From: Symsagittifera roscoffensis | Taxonomy: Eukaryota > Xenacoelomorpha > Acoela > Convolutidae | Direction of reading: 5' to 3' | Length of the DNA stretch: 64,000 nt | Assembly (NCBI RefSeq): GCF_963678635.1 | Contig: NC_087062.1 | Span: 62,232,386 to 62,296,385, forward strand | Part shown: positions 12,028 through 23,310 of the stretch, piece after piece | Numbering within the stretch: position 1 is the stretch's first letter | Layout of the letters: the number at the start of each line of letters is the position of its first letter | Position numbers and translations under genes: made by a program | The notes under the pieces: generated by a model | Seen by the model: only the letters and a program-made list of their open reading frames with translations | The model's database searches: none | What the model was told of the DNA's origin: nothing

Positions 12028-13060
12028 GTATTGAAAAACGTGTAGCTAAAATTTATAGCAAAACCTGTTGATTGGCTAGCATAAGTTGATTTAAAAAATT
12101 ATATAAATTTTTAAAAAGATTTTTAAGAAAAATGCAATAGTCGGGAAAACTTTCACAAATTTTCAAACCATAGAAGAATGCTGAACCGACAATTTCCATA
12201 CAAATCCATAAGTCAGAAATTTGCGTTTTTTCTATAAACCAAATATTCATTAGCTTATTTATTTTTGTTGGTTAGATAATTGTTTTTTGGCTGTGGTCGT
12301 AAGCAAGCACAAGGTGCAGACTACTTATTTTTGAGGACTTGATATCTCGAAGGAGCAATCTTCAATTTTCAAAAACGGGCAAAAATATCACATAATAATA
12401 AATGAATTTAATTGAAAAGCACCTTTTGTATTGAAAAACATGTAGCTAAAATGTATAGCAAAAAAACTGTTGGACGGCTTGCATAAATTGAGTTGAAAAA
12501 TATATAGTTTGTTAAAATTGTAGTAAAAAAGTGCGAAAATCGAGGAAATTGCAACGGACAGGCTTAGTTTTTCTTCGCAGGCGCCGCGTGGACAATCTCG
12601 GCTCGCAAAATCTGGATATACCAAATATCGGTTGCTACCGTCTAAAAATTCCCAAATTTGATTGGGAGAGCTTGAAAAAACTTGGTCACATACGTCTAAT
12701 AGTAAAAATACAACCTCGTCACGGGAAAGACAAACTTTGTTTATTTAACGATCCAGTAGAATGAGGAACGAAAGTTTACCAGATCAATTTTTTCACCAAA
12801 AGACTGAAAAAGATCAATAGTAACAGTCCAGTTGACAAAAAAAGCTATTCATAAATTTTCAAAAGATTGAAAAACGCTGAATCGACATCTTCCATACAAA
12901 TCCATAAAAGGAGAAAATTGCACGAAAGATCCATGATTAATGTTATTTCATACATGAAGTACATTACTCGCATTTTTTAATAAATAAAATACTCATTTTG
13001 CTTGTTTTTTTTTTAGTTTTGTTTCTGGCTGTGGTCGTAAAGGAACACAAGTGGCAAAGA
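12028..13060. repeat. diverged tandem duplication with an insertion in the second copy
   Basis: Copy 1 (12028-about 12325) and copy 2 (12428-about 13060) both begin GTATTGAAAAAC(G/A)TGTAGC and both end near CTGTGGTCGTAA. Copy 2 is interrupted at about 12540-12835 by roughly 290 bp that is richer in G and C and holds an open frame of 77 codons starting at 12531, with no recognised domain. The duplication is old; the insert may be a small transposon or a retained sequence. Confidence 0.65.
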
Positions 13061-14279
13061 AGGGTAATCAGAATAGTGTAATATGCATTGTTATTGACCT
13101 GAATTTAGATACGTTTTACAAACAAATTCTATGAATTTAATTAATGAAACACTTTCTTGAAGAAAACTTTGAAATTAATCGTTCAATGCCCAGGGCAATT
13201 AAAAAAACACTGAAAATTTTTTAAAGGACCACAATATGCACCAAAAAACATCAAAATGCAAAAATGTTTGTACACGTCCTAAAAAAGTGCCGCCTGCCAA
13301 AAAACGGAGTCTTGTGTGATTAGAATTGTGTGATTAGCTTTTTTGGTCAATGCGGAATTAAACAGCCAGGACTGAATTATTGTCTGAGGAATTCAAAGAC
13401 AAATGTTTCAATAATTTTGAACTTCAATCCTCGATATAATTTGTAGTAATACAACAAGCATCGAGTTTTCAAAAAGTTTTTTTAGCTTTGTAAGGTCTGG
13501 AGGCTAGCGTTCTCAAGCTTTGAGAACGTGAACGTTTGCATTTAACATCAACACTTTTGAACTTTTAAAAAAAGATTGATTGCAGTTATCACTATTGCGG
13601 GTCACAGTATTCTCATTATTGATGTGTCAGTGAGCATTTGAGATATCATTAAAGTAACTATAGTTTTTTTGCAGTTAATAGGATTACTTCAGGAATAACA
13701 ATCCAAAAAAACTTCTAATTGGTGCAAATATATCGTTAATCTCAACGTAATAACCAAGTTCAGACCAATTGTACAATTTAAGCAACAATCAAAAAGCCAG
13801 ACACACAAAAAGAGCTGAAATTTAAAAGGAGTACTACGTTAATTCATTTTATATTTTATGCATAGTATTTTATTCAAGTTTTGCTCAAGTTCTTTGCTCT
13901 TGTTCATTGGCTCAAATTGACTCAAACCTGTTAGCAATGGATACGGCGTTTAAAATGAAACTGCATGTTACTAAATTCTGGAAACGAAATCTGGTTTTCA
14001 ATCAAAATGTGGGTTCTACAACAAAGCGCGAATCCCTCTTACAAATTTGGTTTCCACGACAAATTTAACCACTGCATATTAGGGCTGTAAATATATTTTT
14101 TTATTTCATTGGTAAAAATAAGTATGCTATATGAAGTTTTAGTTATATATCGACAAAAAATATAACTGGACAATTATTCATTCATATTTACAAGCAAAAA
14201 AATTGTCCGTTGAAATTGAATGTAACCAAGTTACTGTAACTGTGTAAAGTAAGCTGAATAAAATATATTTGAAATTAGC

Positions 14280-14450
14280 GCCTAAATCAAACTGAGATCA
14301 ATTCAAGCTTTTAAAAAGAGCGTTGATTACAAAGAAAAATTCTGATTGATTTGGATCAATTTCAAATCGATCCAAATAAAACTGAAATCTAAGCCACAAA
14401 AGATTGATCCCAACTAATTTTAAATCGATTTCAATTGATTTTTTTAACAT
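14280..14450. repeat. AATCGATTT-rich segment, left of satellite
   Basis: Several AAATCGATTT-like and CAATTGATTT-like words crowd this stretch. A similar cluster lies right of the satellite at 16430-16690. They could be related flanks of one element, but no clean terminal inverted repeat could be aligned by eye. Confidence 0.3.
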
Positions 14451-14649
14451 AAATTATTCTAACTTGAAGCACTCCTATACAAGTATGATAGTCGCTAAAA
14501 TTTAGACTGGAGATCTGTTCTGTTACCCGGCACAAAACTTGTAAGTATACTACTTTCAAAACTTGATCATTTTGCGTGAATCTGATTGAATGATTGAAAT
14601 CAAAATTAGAAGAACAGATTTAGTGACCCCAATTGAGTCCATAAAAAAA

Positions 14650-16330
14650 ATCCATAGACCTTTAACTGCTCTAAAACAATTAAAAAGGAATCCATGCATA
14701 TTTTCGAGCTCAATATCTGGATTTTATTGTGCATTTTTTTGATTTGTTGCATAGATTTTGCCCAAAATCTCATTTACAAAGCTGATTTTTTACAATTTTT
14801 TTGCATCTTTTTGAGCTCAAAATTTGATTTATTTCGACCATTTTCTTGAATTGTTGCTTAGGTTTTTACCCAAAATCTGACTGACAAAGATGATCTTCAA
14901 TGATTTCATTGGGTATTTTGGAGCTTTAAATTGGAATTACGCGAACCATTTTCTTGATTTGTTACAGGGGTTTTTGCCTTTAATCTGATTTACATTGATA
15001 AATTTCTATGATTTTGTTGCTTAGTTTTGAGCTCGAAATCTGACTTCTTTAAACCATTTTGTTGATTTGTTATATTTGTTGCATATATTTGAGCTCAAAG
15101 TTTGACAAAATTTGATTGATTTCGACCATTTTTTAAGACTTTTGCCTATAACCTGCTTCAAAATAATGAGTTTCTATGATTTCATGGCATTTTTTGAGCT
15201 CAAAACTGATTTATGTGGAGCATTTTGTTATATTTTTCAGAAATTTTTTGTCAAAAATCTGATTTACAGAGACGTTTTTAAATGTTTCATTGGTGTTTTT
15301 GAGCACAAAATTTGTTTTTTTTTTGACAAGATTTTAAATTGGTACATATGTTTTAGCCCATAAACTGATTGTCAATGGTATTTTTCTATGATTTGATTTC
15401 GTTTTTTTTGAGCTCAAAATGTGATTTTTGTGGATCATTTTTAAAATTTTTTACGTAGGTTTTTGCCCATAAATAACCAGAATTACAATAGTGATTTACT
15501 TTGATTTCAATGCGTAAATTTGAGCTCAAAATTTTATTTAAATGGATCAGTTTTTGATTTGTTACGTATGATTTTGCCCAAAACTTGACTTGCAATGATG
15601 ATTCTATGATTTGGTTGCATAGATTTGAGCTCATAATTTGACAAAATTTGATTCATTTCGACCGTTTTTTTAATATGTGACATAGATTTTCATCATAATT
15701 TGACTGGTAATGATGATTTTTATGATCTCATTGCCTGTTTTTGAGCTCAAAATCTGTTTGTGTTGACCATTTCCTGGATTTGTTACACAGGTTTTTGCCC
15801 ATAATCTGAGTTACAAGGATGTTTTTCTATGACTTCATTTCTTTTTTTGAGCCCAAAATCTGATTCATATGGACCATTTTCTTGATTTGCTACATAGATT
15901 TTTGGCATAAAGTTTGACTTATAATAATCATTATCTATGATTTCATTGCATGTTTCTGAGCTCAAATTCTGACTTATATTGATTATTTTCCGGATTTGTT
16001 AAATGGGTTTTGCCCAAAATCTGATTTTTAAAAATGTTTCTTTTTGCTTTCACTTCAATTTTTCGAGCCTAAATTCTGATCATTGCTAACCATTTTTTGT
16101 TTTTAACAAAAGTTTTTGCCAAAAATCTGATTTACAATGACAATTTTTTAAAAATTTTCAATTGAAATTTTTGAGCTCAAATTGAATTATTTTAACCCTT
16201 TTCTTGATGGTATATAAAGTTTTTTTTGTCGATAATCTGTTTCACGAAAATGATTTTCTCTAATTTTATAACATACTTTTGAGTTCAAAATCTGATTAAT
16301 GAGGATAATTTTCCTGAATTCTGCATAATC
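14650..16330. repeat. diverged 107-bp satellite array, about 16 units
   Basis: The anchor TTTTGAGCTCAAAATCTGATT recurs at about 14706, 14811, 14923, 15027, 15088, 15195, 15298, 15407, 15517, 15624, 15740, 15847, 15955, 16063, 16168 and 16277. Most spacings are 103-112 bp; one of 61 bp marks a truncated unit. Each unit also has a TTGATTTGTTACAT(A)GG-like word and a TTTTGCCCA(A)AATCTGA-like word. Units differ at many positions, so the array is old and not recently homogenised. Open frames on the - strand reflect a unit length near 108 nt. Confidence 0.85.
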
Positions 16331-16429
16331 TGGCACGCGTGTTATTAATCAAAAAGTCGAGAATGGTATATTTCAATGAATTTTTAAATACGATATTTTT
16401 TTTGGTGTGTTAGCAAACATATTGATTTA

Positions 16430-16690
16430 AATCGATTGGAAAGTGGATTTTGTAGACAGACACCTAAATCGATCTGCTCAGGGGTATTTACAAAAACTAC
16501 AAAACCGATTTCAATGGATTTTAGCAAGATTCAGATGGATTTATGTGAGATTCAGATGGATTTTAAAGAGCCAGAAAATCCATCCAAATCGATTGAAAAT
16601 AGTTTGCAGACAATTAAATCGGTCCAAAATTTCCAAGAATCATCCAATTAAATCGATTTAAAATTCAAGTTAGATCTATTTAAAATCAAT
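16430..16690. repeat. AATCGATTT-rich segment, right of satellite
   Basis: Dense AAATCGATT and TGGATTT words, some as short direct repeats (CAGATGGATTT twice around 16530-16560). It resembles the segment at 14280-14450 in word content. The open frames here are low-complexity products of these words. Confidence 0.3.
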
Positions 16691-17044
16691 TTAAGTCAAT
16701 CCGAAACCAATTTCGTCAGTGCTGGAAGCGTGTCCTTGAACAATAATTGTTCTGATTAAATAAATGTTTTTTGTTCTAAAAAATTGTTTTGTATTTATTG
16801 CCAATATATTTAATAACAATATATTGGCAGTAATATATTGGCTTCGCATAGATATAACGGCTTGCTTATGAGTTCCGCAACCTATGATATGAATCTCGCA
16901 TATTTTTGCTGCTGGAGAAAGGAATCCGCCGTGGAATCCAAGAATGCCTTGTTGAGGAATCCGCATGCTAGGGCACAACAATTAGTTTGGCCTTCTGATG
17001 TAAACAGGCTATTTTTGTTGGTTTTCTATTGATTTTACATAGAG

Positions 17045-17261
17045 GTATAAAAAAATGTTTAGGTCAAAAATGCGAGACGGTACCAAGGAAGAAGGAGAAA
17101 TCGTCATGAAATTCATTGAGCAGATGAAAGAAATGGGTTACAAGGCCAGCCCGGTTGTCCGTCAAAACAAAAACTCTAAATGGTACGCGGCTAAGAATGT
17201 TCTTTCCTATGATAAGTTGTTTAAGCGGCCTACTGACGTATTGTGGCATCGATTGTCATAA
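17045..17261 (+). CDS. FkbM-family methyltransferase, terminal exon and stop
   Basis: The last exon begins with one G that completes the codon left open at 10640, giving an uninterrupted frame of about 72 codons to TAA at 17259-17261. The peptide is lysine-rich at first (SKMRDGTKEEGEIVMKF), then MGYKASPV and a C-terminal PTDVLWHRLS. FkbM proteins commonly end with a helix, a Gly-Tyr turn and an aromatic strand followed by a D-V/I-x-W motif, which fits. A canonical AATAAA lies about 150 bp downstream. The alternative acceptor two bases earlier breaks the frame. Together the three exons give about 208 residues, so the N-terminal part is outside or unrecognised. Confidence 0.75.
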
Positions 17262-17409
17262 AATTCAGCAGCAAAAAAACCTGAAAAATAATGCGATGTT
17301 CATATTACGACGGCGACCCGATGCTTCTGTAATAATTGCATAATATGTTCCTATTTGTAAATTAATCACGTTCAATTGTAAACATAACTGGCTGACGAGT
17401 TTTGCCAAA

Positions 17410-17415
17410 AATAAA
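17410..17415 (+). terminator. polyadenylation signal AATAAA
   Basis: Canonical AATAAA about 150 bp after the FkbM stop, followed by T/G-rich sequence. It is the natural 3' end of the gene. In AT-rich DNA the hexamer is common, but the position is right. Confidence 0.5.
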
Positions 17416-17530
17416 GAGTTTTATACTTTGTTAGTAGCAGCATACGATGAATGAATTGTTCTTTCAATCTTTTGTTGGGATTTTATTGTTTTTTCTTCTT
17501 TTTATAATCAAATTCATGGGACCAACTTAA

Positions 17531-18067
17531 CATCTTACCCCGAAATCGAAACCCATTTATATGGAGGAAGTTAACGTGGCTCCAAAATGGAATTAGCCGA
17601 CAATCAGAATTGAGTATTTTTAACGCAGTGCGAAGCAAATTTGATCCAAATTAAACTTGATATTAACTCTCATAGGCAAAGGACTCATGGGCGAAGGAGC
17701 GAAAACAAAAACAGCCGAAAGTCATTATAATAAATCATTTATTAAAAATGCATCAATTGTCGCACAACTAAGAGAATTCAAATGAAGCAAAATTCTGCTT
17801 CTTTTTTAACGAAACCCTAGAAATTTTAATATATTCCAATTCGCCGGCGGTCAGTGACAATTTAAAAGTTTTTCGTATTTTTCCGGTTTTATATTTGACC
17901 AATATTAGTATTCAATCCCTGGAAACATTAATCTTGTTTGAGATTTTCACGCTTTCTTTCCAATTTTTGGAATACTTTTATCTGATTGGCTGATGTTTAT
18001 TTTCGCCCGTTCGGTCCTTCGCCATGAGGGATCCTACCCTTAACTTGGCCTTTTTGGGGGGAAGATG
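17531..18067. mobile_element. TTAA-flanked MITE (piggyBac-type target site), outer element
   Basis: Flanked on both sides by TTAA (17527-17530 and 18068-18071). The left end reads CATCTTACCCCG and the right end, reverse-complemented, CATCTTCCCCCC. A TTAA target duplication is characteristic of piggyBac superfamily elements. At 537 bp with no coding sequence it is non-autonomous. A second TTAA-flanked unit lies inside it. Confidence 0.7.
17667..18039. mobile_element. nested TTAA-flanked MITE with GAAGGACCGAA terminal repeat
   Basis: Bounded by TTAA at 17663-17666 and 18040-18043. The left terminal region has CTCATGGGCGAAGGAGCGAAAA. The right one, reverse-complemented, has CTCATGGCGAAGGACCGAA followed by GGGCGAAAA. 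The same terminal motif occurs in the MITE at 27146-27556. No coding capacity. Sharing a TTAA flank type with the outer element may mean one composite element rather than two insertions. Confidence 0.6.
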
Positions 18068-18071
18068 TTAA

Positions 18072-20197
18072 CTTGATGTAAACCATGTGCTTCCCATTTT
18101 AGACTGGAGTGTCAGCAGGACTGCTTCTGCTGGGTACGTTTAACAATGCCGAAGTGCAACAGTGCTGAAACTGAAAATGTTTTCAAAGTACCAAAAATTG
18201 CGGAAGTTTAAAAATTTTGGGTTGTTTGCAAATTAATGGTAATTTTCTTGAAAACTGTTTTGTTTGGAGCAAAATTGAGAAGAAAATTCGCTTGGGAATT
18301 TTTTTCAACAGGCTAACTTAATTCAATTAAAATGGCAATTTATGACTTTTTATTTCTCGTCATTTTAATTAATTTACTTGTCAAAGATTTGAAATGATTC
18401 AAAAACAGTATTTAAAGCAAATTTTCAGCACTGTTGATCAACATTTTGATTTTCGGCACTGTTGTACTTTGGAACTATTGTGCTGCCCCAAAAATTTTCC
18501 GCAATTCATTAGTCATAAAAAATGATTTCTAATTAATTATTTTGTCAGTTTTGAACTTATTGCATCAAAATCTGTCGGAAGGAAAAAAATTCCGTCGAAA
18601 AACTTTATTAAAAAAATAAAATTGTTCTGAGTAAAAAAATGTCAATAGGACATATGTATTTCCTGACTTTTAAAAAAAGTTTTAGTTTTTATTCACGCAT
18701 TGAAGAAAGCAATGACCATAATCTTGAAGTGTGCTTCTGAAAAAAAAATTATTTTTTTTTCATTATCAGTAAAAATTTCAAACAAAGCTAATCCTAATGC
18801 AGACTACAACAGTTTTTCTGTGTCTGTTAGTTGCTACCCGTACCTAACGGAGGCTGTTTCTCTAGCTACAAATGGAGAATATAGATTATCTAGCCATTTG
18901 CTCGTATTTTTTAACTGAGACCAATCTATTTTTTCTTAATTAAGAGTTAAACATTTTCTGCAAAAAATAACCATAAGTCAGTTGACTGCTCATTAACACC
19001 GAGATAAACATACTTCGAGTATACACTATAGTCGTTGCAGTACAATGCAAATTAACATTTGTTATATCAAGTGTTATTTTGCATTAGATTGCTAAAATTA
19101 TTTGCAGCAACACCACGAGACTTTTCTTAAGCTAAAAAAAAGACTATTTTTAGCTACTTTTTTGATCAGATTTAAGATGTGAGATAAAAATATTTAGAAA
19201 AAAAACCGTTTTATTCAATAATTTCATAAAAATATTCTGACTGGAAATTTAGATTAGATATAAAGTATTTCAGGTCAGAAAAAAAAGAAATTTTTCTGGT
19301 GCGCGTATTAAGCTCATTAAAATTTAAAATTACTTTGCATTATCGATCGATCAAGGGCCTGATGACACTATTCATTGTATATCATCAATGCCTATTTAAA
19401 TTAAGAATTGATGAATGAGTATTGATTAAAAAAACAAAAAGGACGTCTGTAATTTTCTGCTATAAATAGAAAACTTGAACAAAACAATATAGCGCAGATG
19501 CATTATTGAAATCAATGGAATTTTTTTCTACTTAATAGTTCAATTAATGACATAAAAGTACAATCTAAAACTGAGTAGACTTTTTGGAAAAACCAACTAA
19601 ACCAGTTAATATGAATGCCCAAATATGATAAAGTTTGTTTTACAAAGCGGAGTAACGTTAAGATCAATTTTAAAAACAAAATGGTCCAGAAGACTTAACT
19701 TTGTCTTAGAATGCTGCCGTTATTACGAAACTTTCATTGTTTTTTTTTTGCCCAATCAGCTATGTAAAAGATGTTGTCATTGATGTCGTTGATCCACTGT
19801 CTCAGCATCCATTGATATTTTACAAAGCCATGACCGCATCAAAACTGGGTTTGCACTGAAAAAAAAACAATCATAAAACCAATTCATCTTGTAATTATTT
19901 TGAGTGTTTTTCTTTTCCCTTACTGTTAACTAAGGCAACACAATGGCTTACTTCCGAGCTACTAACACATGCTTGGCTTATCAAAAACGCGCAGCCATAA
20001 TTGCGCTTTAACTGAAGGGTATAGTTGTCATCTTTTTCAATAATAACGCATAAAATTTTCTAAGCAGTTACAAAGCCCTAGAAGACATTTACAACTAGCT
20101 TCCACTATAATTAGCAGTCACTTTAAACTTAACTTGCAGGTCCAATGCAGCTAAAGCTGCTCCTGAAAATTGTCAATTTTCATCTTTAACAAAAAAT
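18072..20197. other. noncoding spacer, nothing recognised
   Basis: AT-rich sequence without a recognisable exon, RNA gene or transposon end. The open frame at 18700 has no coding character that I can identify. Confidence 0.5.
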
Positions 20198-21475
20198 TAG
20201 GTTGGATGAATGGATGATTAGTTGGTTGTAGGTATGGCTAAATGAATAAATGGATGGATTGAAGGCAGGATGGGTGGGTGGATACAGGGATGAAAGCATA
20301 GGCGTATGGCTAAATGGATGACTAGACGGCTGATTGGATGGATGGTTGGAGTGATGGATGATTGACTGATGGCTGCATCGAAGGTTGACTGGTTTGATTG
20401 TTGGATGACGGGTTGGATGGATGACTGAATTGGTGAGAGCATCGATGAATGCGCCAAAGGGATGGATGACACGTTGGTTGCATGACCCCGTCGATAGATG
20501 GCTAGATCGATGATCGTTGATTCGTGGGATGAATTATTAGCTAGATGGATGCATGGCTTGATGGACCAATGATGAACAGCTGCATGGATGACGGCCTGAA
20601 TGTCTGAATGGTTTGCCGGAAGGATTGTCGGATAATTGATGACTGGATGAGATGGTTGGATCGCAGATTGAACGGACTAATCGACGGCTAGATGGATGGC
20701 GGGTTAATGGATGGCCGAGTGAGTAGGTGACTGGGAATATGGAGGTGGGATAAGGGGATCGATGAAAGCATGAGCGAATAGATGGCTAGATAGCTGGTTG
20801 AAAGTAGAGCTGGTTGACAAAATGAATGGCTTGAGTGATGGCTGAGTTTATGGATAACTGCTTGGATGTATGAATGGCTAGTTGGTTGAATTGGTGGTTA
20901 GATGGATGACTGGTTCGTTAGATGACTACATAGATAGGTGGCCGGATAGATGACTGGATGGCTTGATGAAAAGATGGATGACTTAATGAACGTTTGGCTG
21001 GTTAAATGGATAAAGATTGAGTTGATGCATGAATGGCAGGATAGTTGGGGAGCTGATTGGATTGATGACTAGCTAGATGGTTAGATGGACGGCTTGTTAG
21101 ACAGATGCTTGGATGAAAGAATGGTTCGATATATGAAGTGATGACTTGATGAATGATTAGCTAAAGGAATGGTAGAGTGGATAGCTGGAGGATAAATGAT
21201 TTGATGTCTGAATGAATGAATGGTTTGATGAATGAATGTTTTGATGAACGAATGGTTTGATGAATGGAGGGCTGATTGGAAGGATCACTGGATGGATTGA
21301 TCGACGGATTGAGGTATCGTTTTATTATTGATTCCATGGATAGTTGGTTCGATAGATAAATAGTTGAATTGATGCATGGCTTGATGAAAAGATGATTGAA
21401 CGGAGGGAAGGATCGAATTCTAGATGAAAATGTAGCTAGTTGGACGGATAGCTTGTTTAAAAGTTCATAAGATAG
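20198..21475. repeat. degenerate GATG/TGGATG minisatellite, 1.3 kb
   Basis: The whole stretch consists of variants of 4-bp and 8-bp words such as TGGATGGA, TGATGGCT and GATGAATG with almost no other sequence. It starts and stops sharply. Translations on the - strand give low-complexity Ile-His-Pro-Ser strings and are not genes. Confidence 0.9.
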
Positions 21476-21829
21476 AAGCATGAAAGGCTAAATCGCTCAT
21501 TAACTAGCAAATAAGATGACTGACAAGATTTGAACCGTTGTCCTTAGGGGACTGAAGTTTCTAAGATAATTTAGGAACACCCCGCCATAGAACCATTTGA
21601 CAATTTTTTTAGTCTTAGTTTTCGTTTAGTTTTAAAAAGCTGGAACAAGGATACCTTTTCGGACTATAGCTGAACCTGATATCAACTCTATTCGAAATCA
21701 ACTGAACTTGTCATCAGGGTCAACAAATTAAGGGTCAATAAAGGGTCAACAAATTAAAATTTTGAGAACTGTTTTTTTTTTAGTTTCATTTTTTTGAGAG
21801 TTTTGAAAAATCAAAAAAAAACATATATC

Positions 21830-22260
21830 AAAAAATAAAAAAAAAGTTGAGCAGTCTTATCTGAAAACCAGATATTAAGTTTTTCAAATTTACTTGACAG
21901 CACCTCATCATTTTTAAATTAGTGAGTTGAAAAAAAGACAAAGAAAACGGCATATCTCGAAAAGCATCATCATTTGGGCAGTTATATTTGAAAACCAGAT
22001 TTGTGAACTCTGATAACGACTCGCCGTAGATTTGAGAACTTTAAATATCAATCAAAAAATTTCATTAAAAAATTATCAAACCATAACAAAGGCATATCTC
22101 AAAAATTTTGAGCTTTAAAGCAGTCAAATTTAGAGCCAATACTTGAAACCCATAAAACTATTGCAATTATAGAGTTAAGAAATTCAAATTTTATGAAAAA
22201 TGTGAAAGCTAAATTTGTCAATAACTTTTTCACAATCATTAAAAAAGTCACATTTCGGAA
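21830..22260. repeat. repeats with CATATCTC ... GCAGTC motif
   Basis: Recurring words GGCATATCTC(G/A)AAAA, then about 20-30 bp later GCAGT(C/T), then GAAAACCAGAT or GAGCCAAT. The same word order appears at the start of the C blocks (32029, 49825, 55731) and in 55200-55400. The units are strongly diverged and no period was fixed by eye. Confidence 0.5.
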
Positions 22261-22789
22261 ACTAAAAAAGTCACGAAAGTTCCAAAAAACGGTTTAAGGT
22301 AAATTTTTCACCAGTTTAAGCAACCCGTGGCTTACCAGTGACAACACTCCAGATTAGATTTGCTATTATCAAACTTGTTGAATAAGTTGCTGAAATGGAC
22401 AATGCTAATTACAAAATGAATCCAGCCTCCTTACATTACATCTCTTCTCTCCTTAAACGCTGGTATCACGGATACAATTTTAAAATTGGGCCTTGCAATC
22501 AAACTGGCATTCATAATTTTGAAGAAAAAAAAAAGCAAAATTACTTCAGCATTGCAAAATACGCTATAACTTGAACATGCTTAAAAAGTTCGTTAAACAT
22601 GAAACGTTTAATATACTGAAACAAGTTGAGCCTTAAGCTTTAATAGGGCGAGCCAACTTGAATCCTTTCTGTCCAATTTGGCAACTTAGTTACTAGTAGG
22701 TGTTTGGATATTTCAGATGCTGAGTGGATGGGCAGGGCTTGAAAAAGAGCAGGAGTAAAAATTTTTACTCAGTAACTACAGATTTTTTT

Positions 22790-23310
22790 TACCAGAGACA
22801 TGAATATCAAAATTGCTCAACACCGACAGCTATGGAAAAAAAACATACAAAGCTTAGATGCTGCCTGATCATATGCAGTATGACTAATCAAAAATTTGTT
22901 ATGTCTTTTGTTATCTCAAAAACTTTTGTCATTTTGACAAGGTCATAAAAATTACTCAACATCAAAAACTGTGTTTACAAATGTTGCTTTGTTCAAATTT
23001 TGGCTCACCATAAGTATTATAACTCATCAAGGTTAAAATATTTGATCTGTTGCTTCAGTGCCTTTTGATTTTTTACCATAAAAATGAACATGAAAAAGGC
23101 TCAGCATCAAAAACTGGTTTCAAAGAACATTCGTTGGTCAACTTTTGCCTCATCATATGTTTTGTGACTAATCAAGGTCAAGATACATCATCTTGTTTTT
23201 CAATTATTATCAATTTTTTTATCATTTTCATAAACTTAACTAACTTTTGCTCGGCATCAAAAATTATATTTGAAAAAAATTTTACCTCAGTTTTAGTATG
23301 ACTCATCATT
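22790..23310 (-). repeat. roughly 132-bp repeat family, - oriented units
   Basis: Words such as GCTCAGCATCAAAAACT, TTACCATAAAAATGAACATG and CCTCATCATATG recur about three to four times. Reverse-complemented they match the units at 29690-31260. The array runs directly into block B. Confidence 0.6.

Larger units (their letters stand above)
10641..17044 (+). other. FkbM gene intron, 6.4 kb
   Basis: Bounded by GTAAGA at 10641 and an AGAG acceptor ending at 17044. The acceptor is chosen because it keeps the frame (phase 2 plus one base). It contains an old tandem duplication (12028-13060) and a 107-bp satellite (about 14650-16330). 10641-12027 and 13061-14650 show no recognisable feature beyond AT-rich sequence. 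An additional small exon cannot be excluded. Confidence 0.6.

Noticed and set aside
14650-16330. CRISPR-like array
   Set aside because: Units are diverged along their whole length with no constant repeat and unique spacers; it is an intronic satellite in a eukaryote.
16691-17032. Overlapping ORFs on both strands before the terminal FkbM exon
   Set aside because: No domain, and including either would break the in-phase join from 10640 to 17045. An unrecognised exon is possible but unsupported.
20218-21481. Ser/Pro/His/Ile-rich ORFs on the - strand
   Set aside because: Straight translations of the GATG minisatellite.
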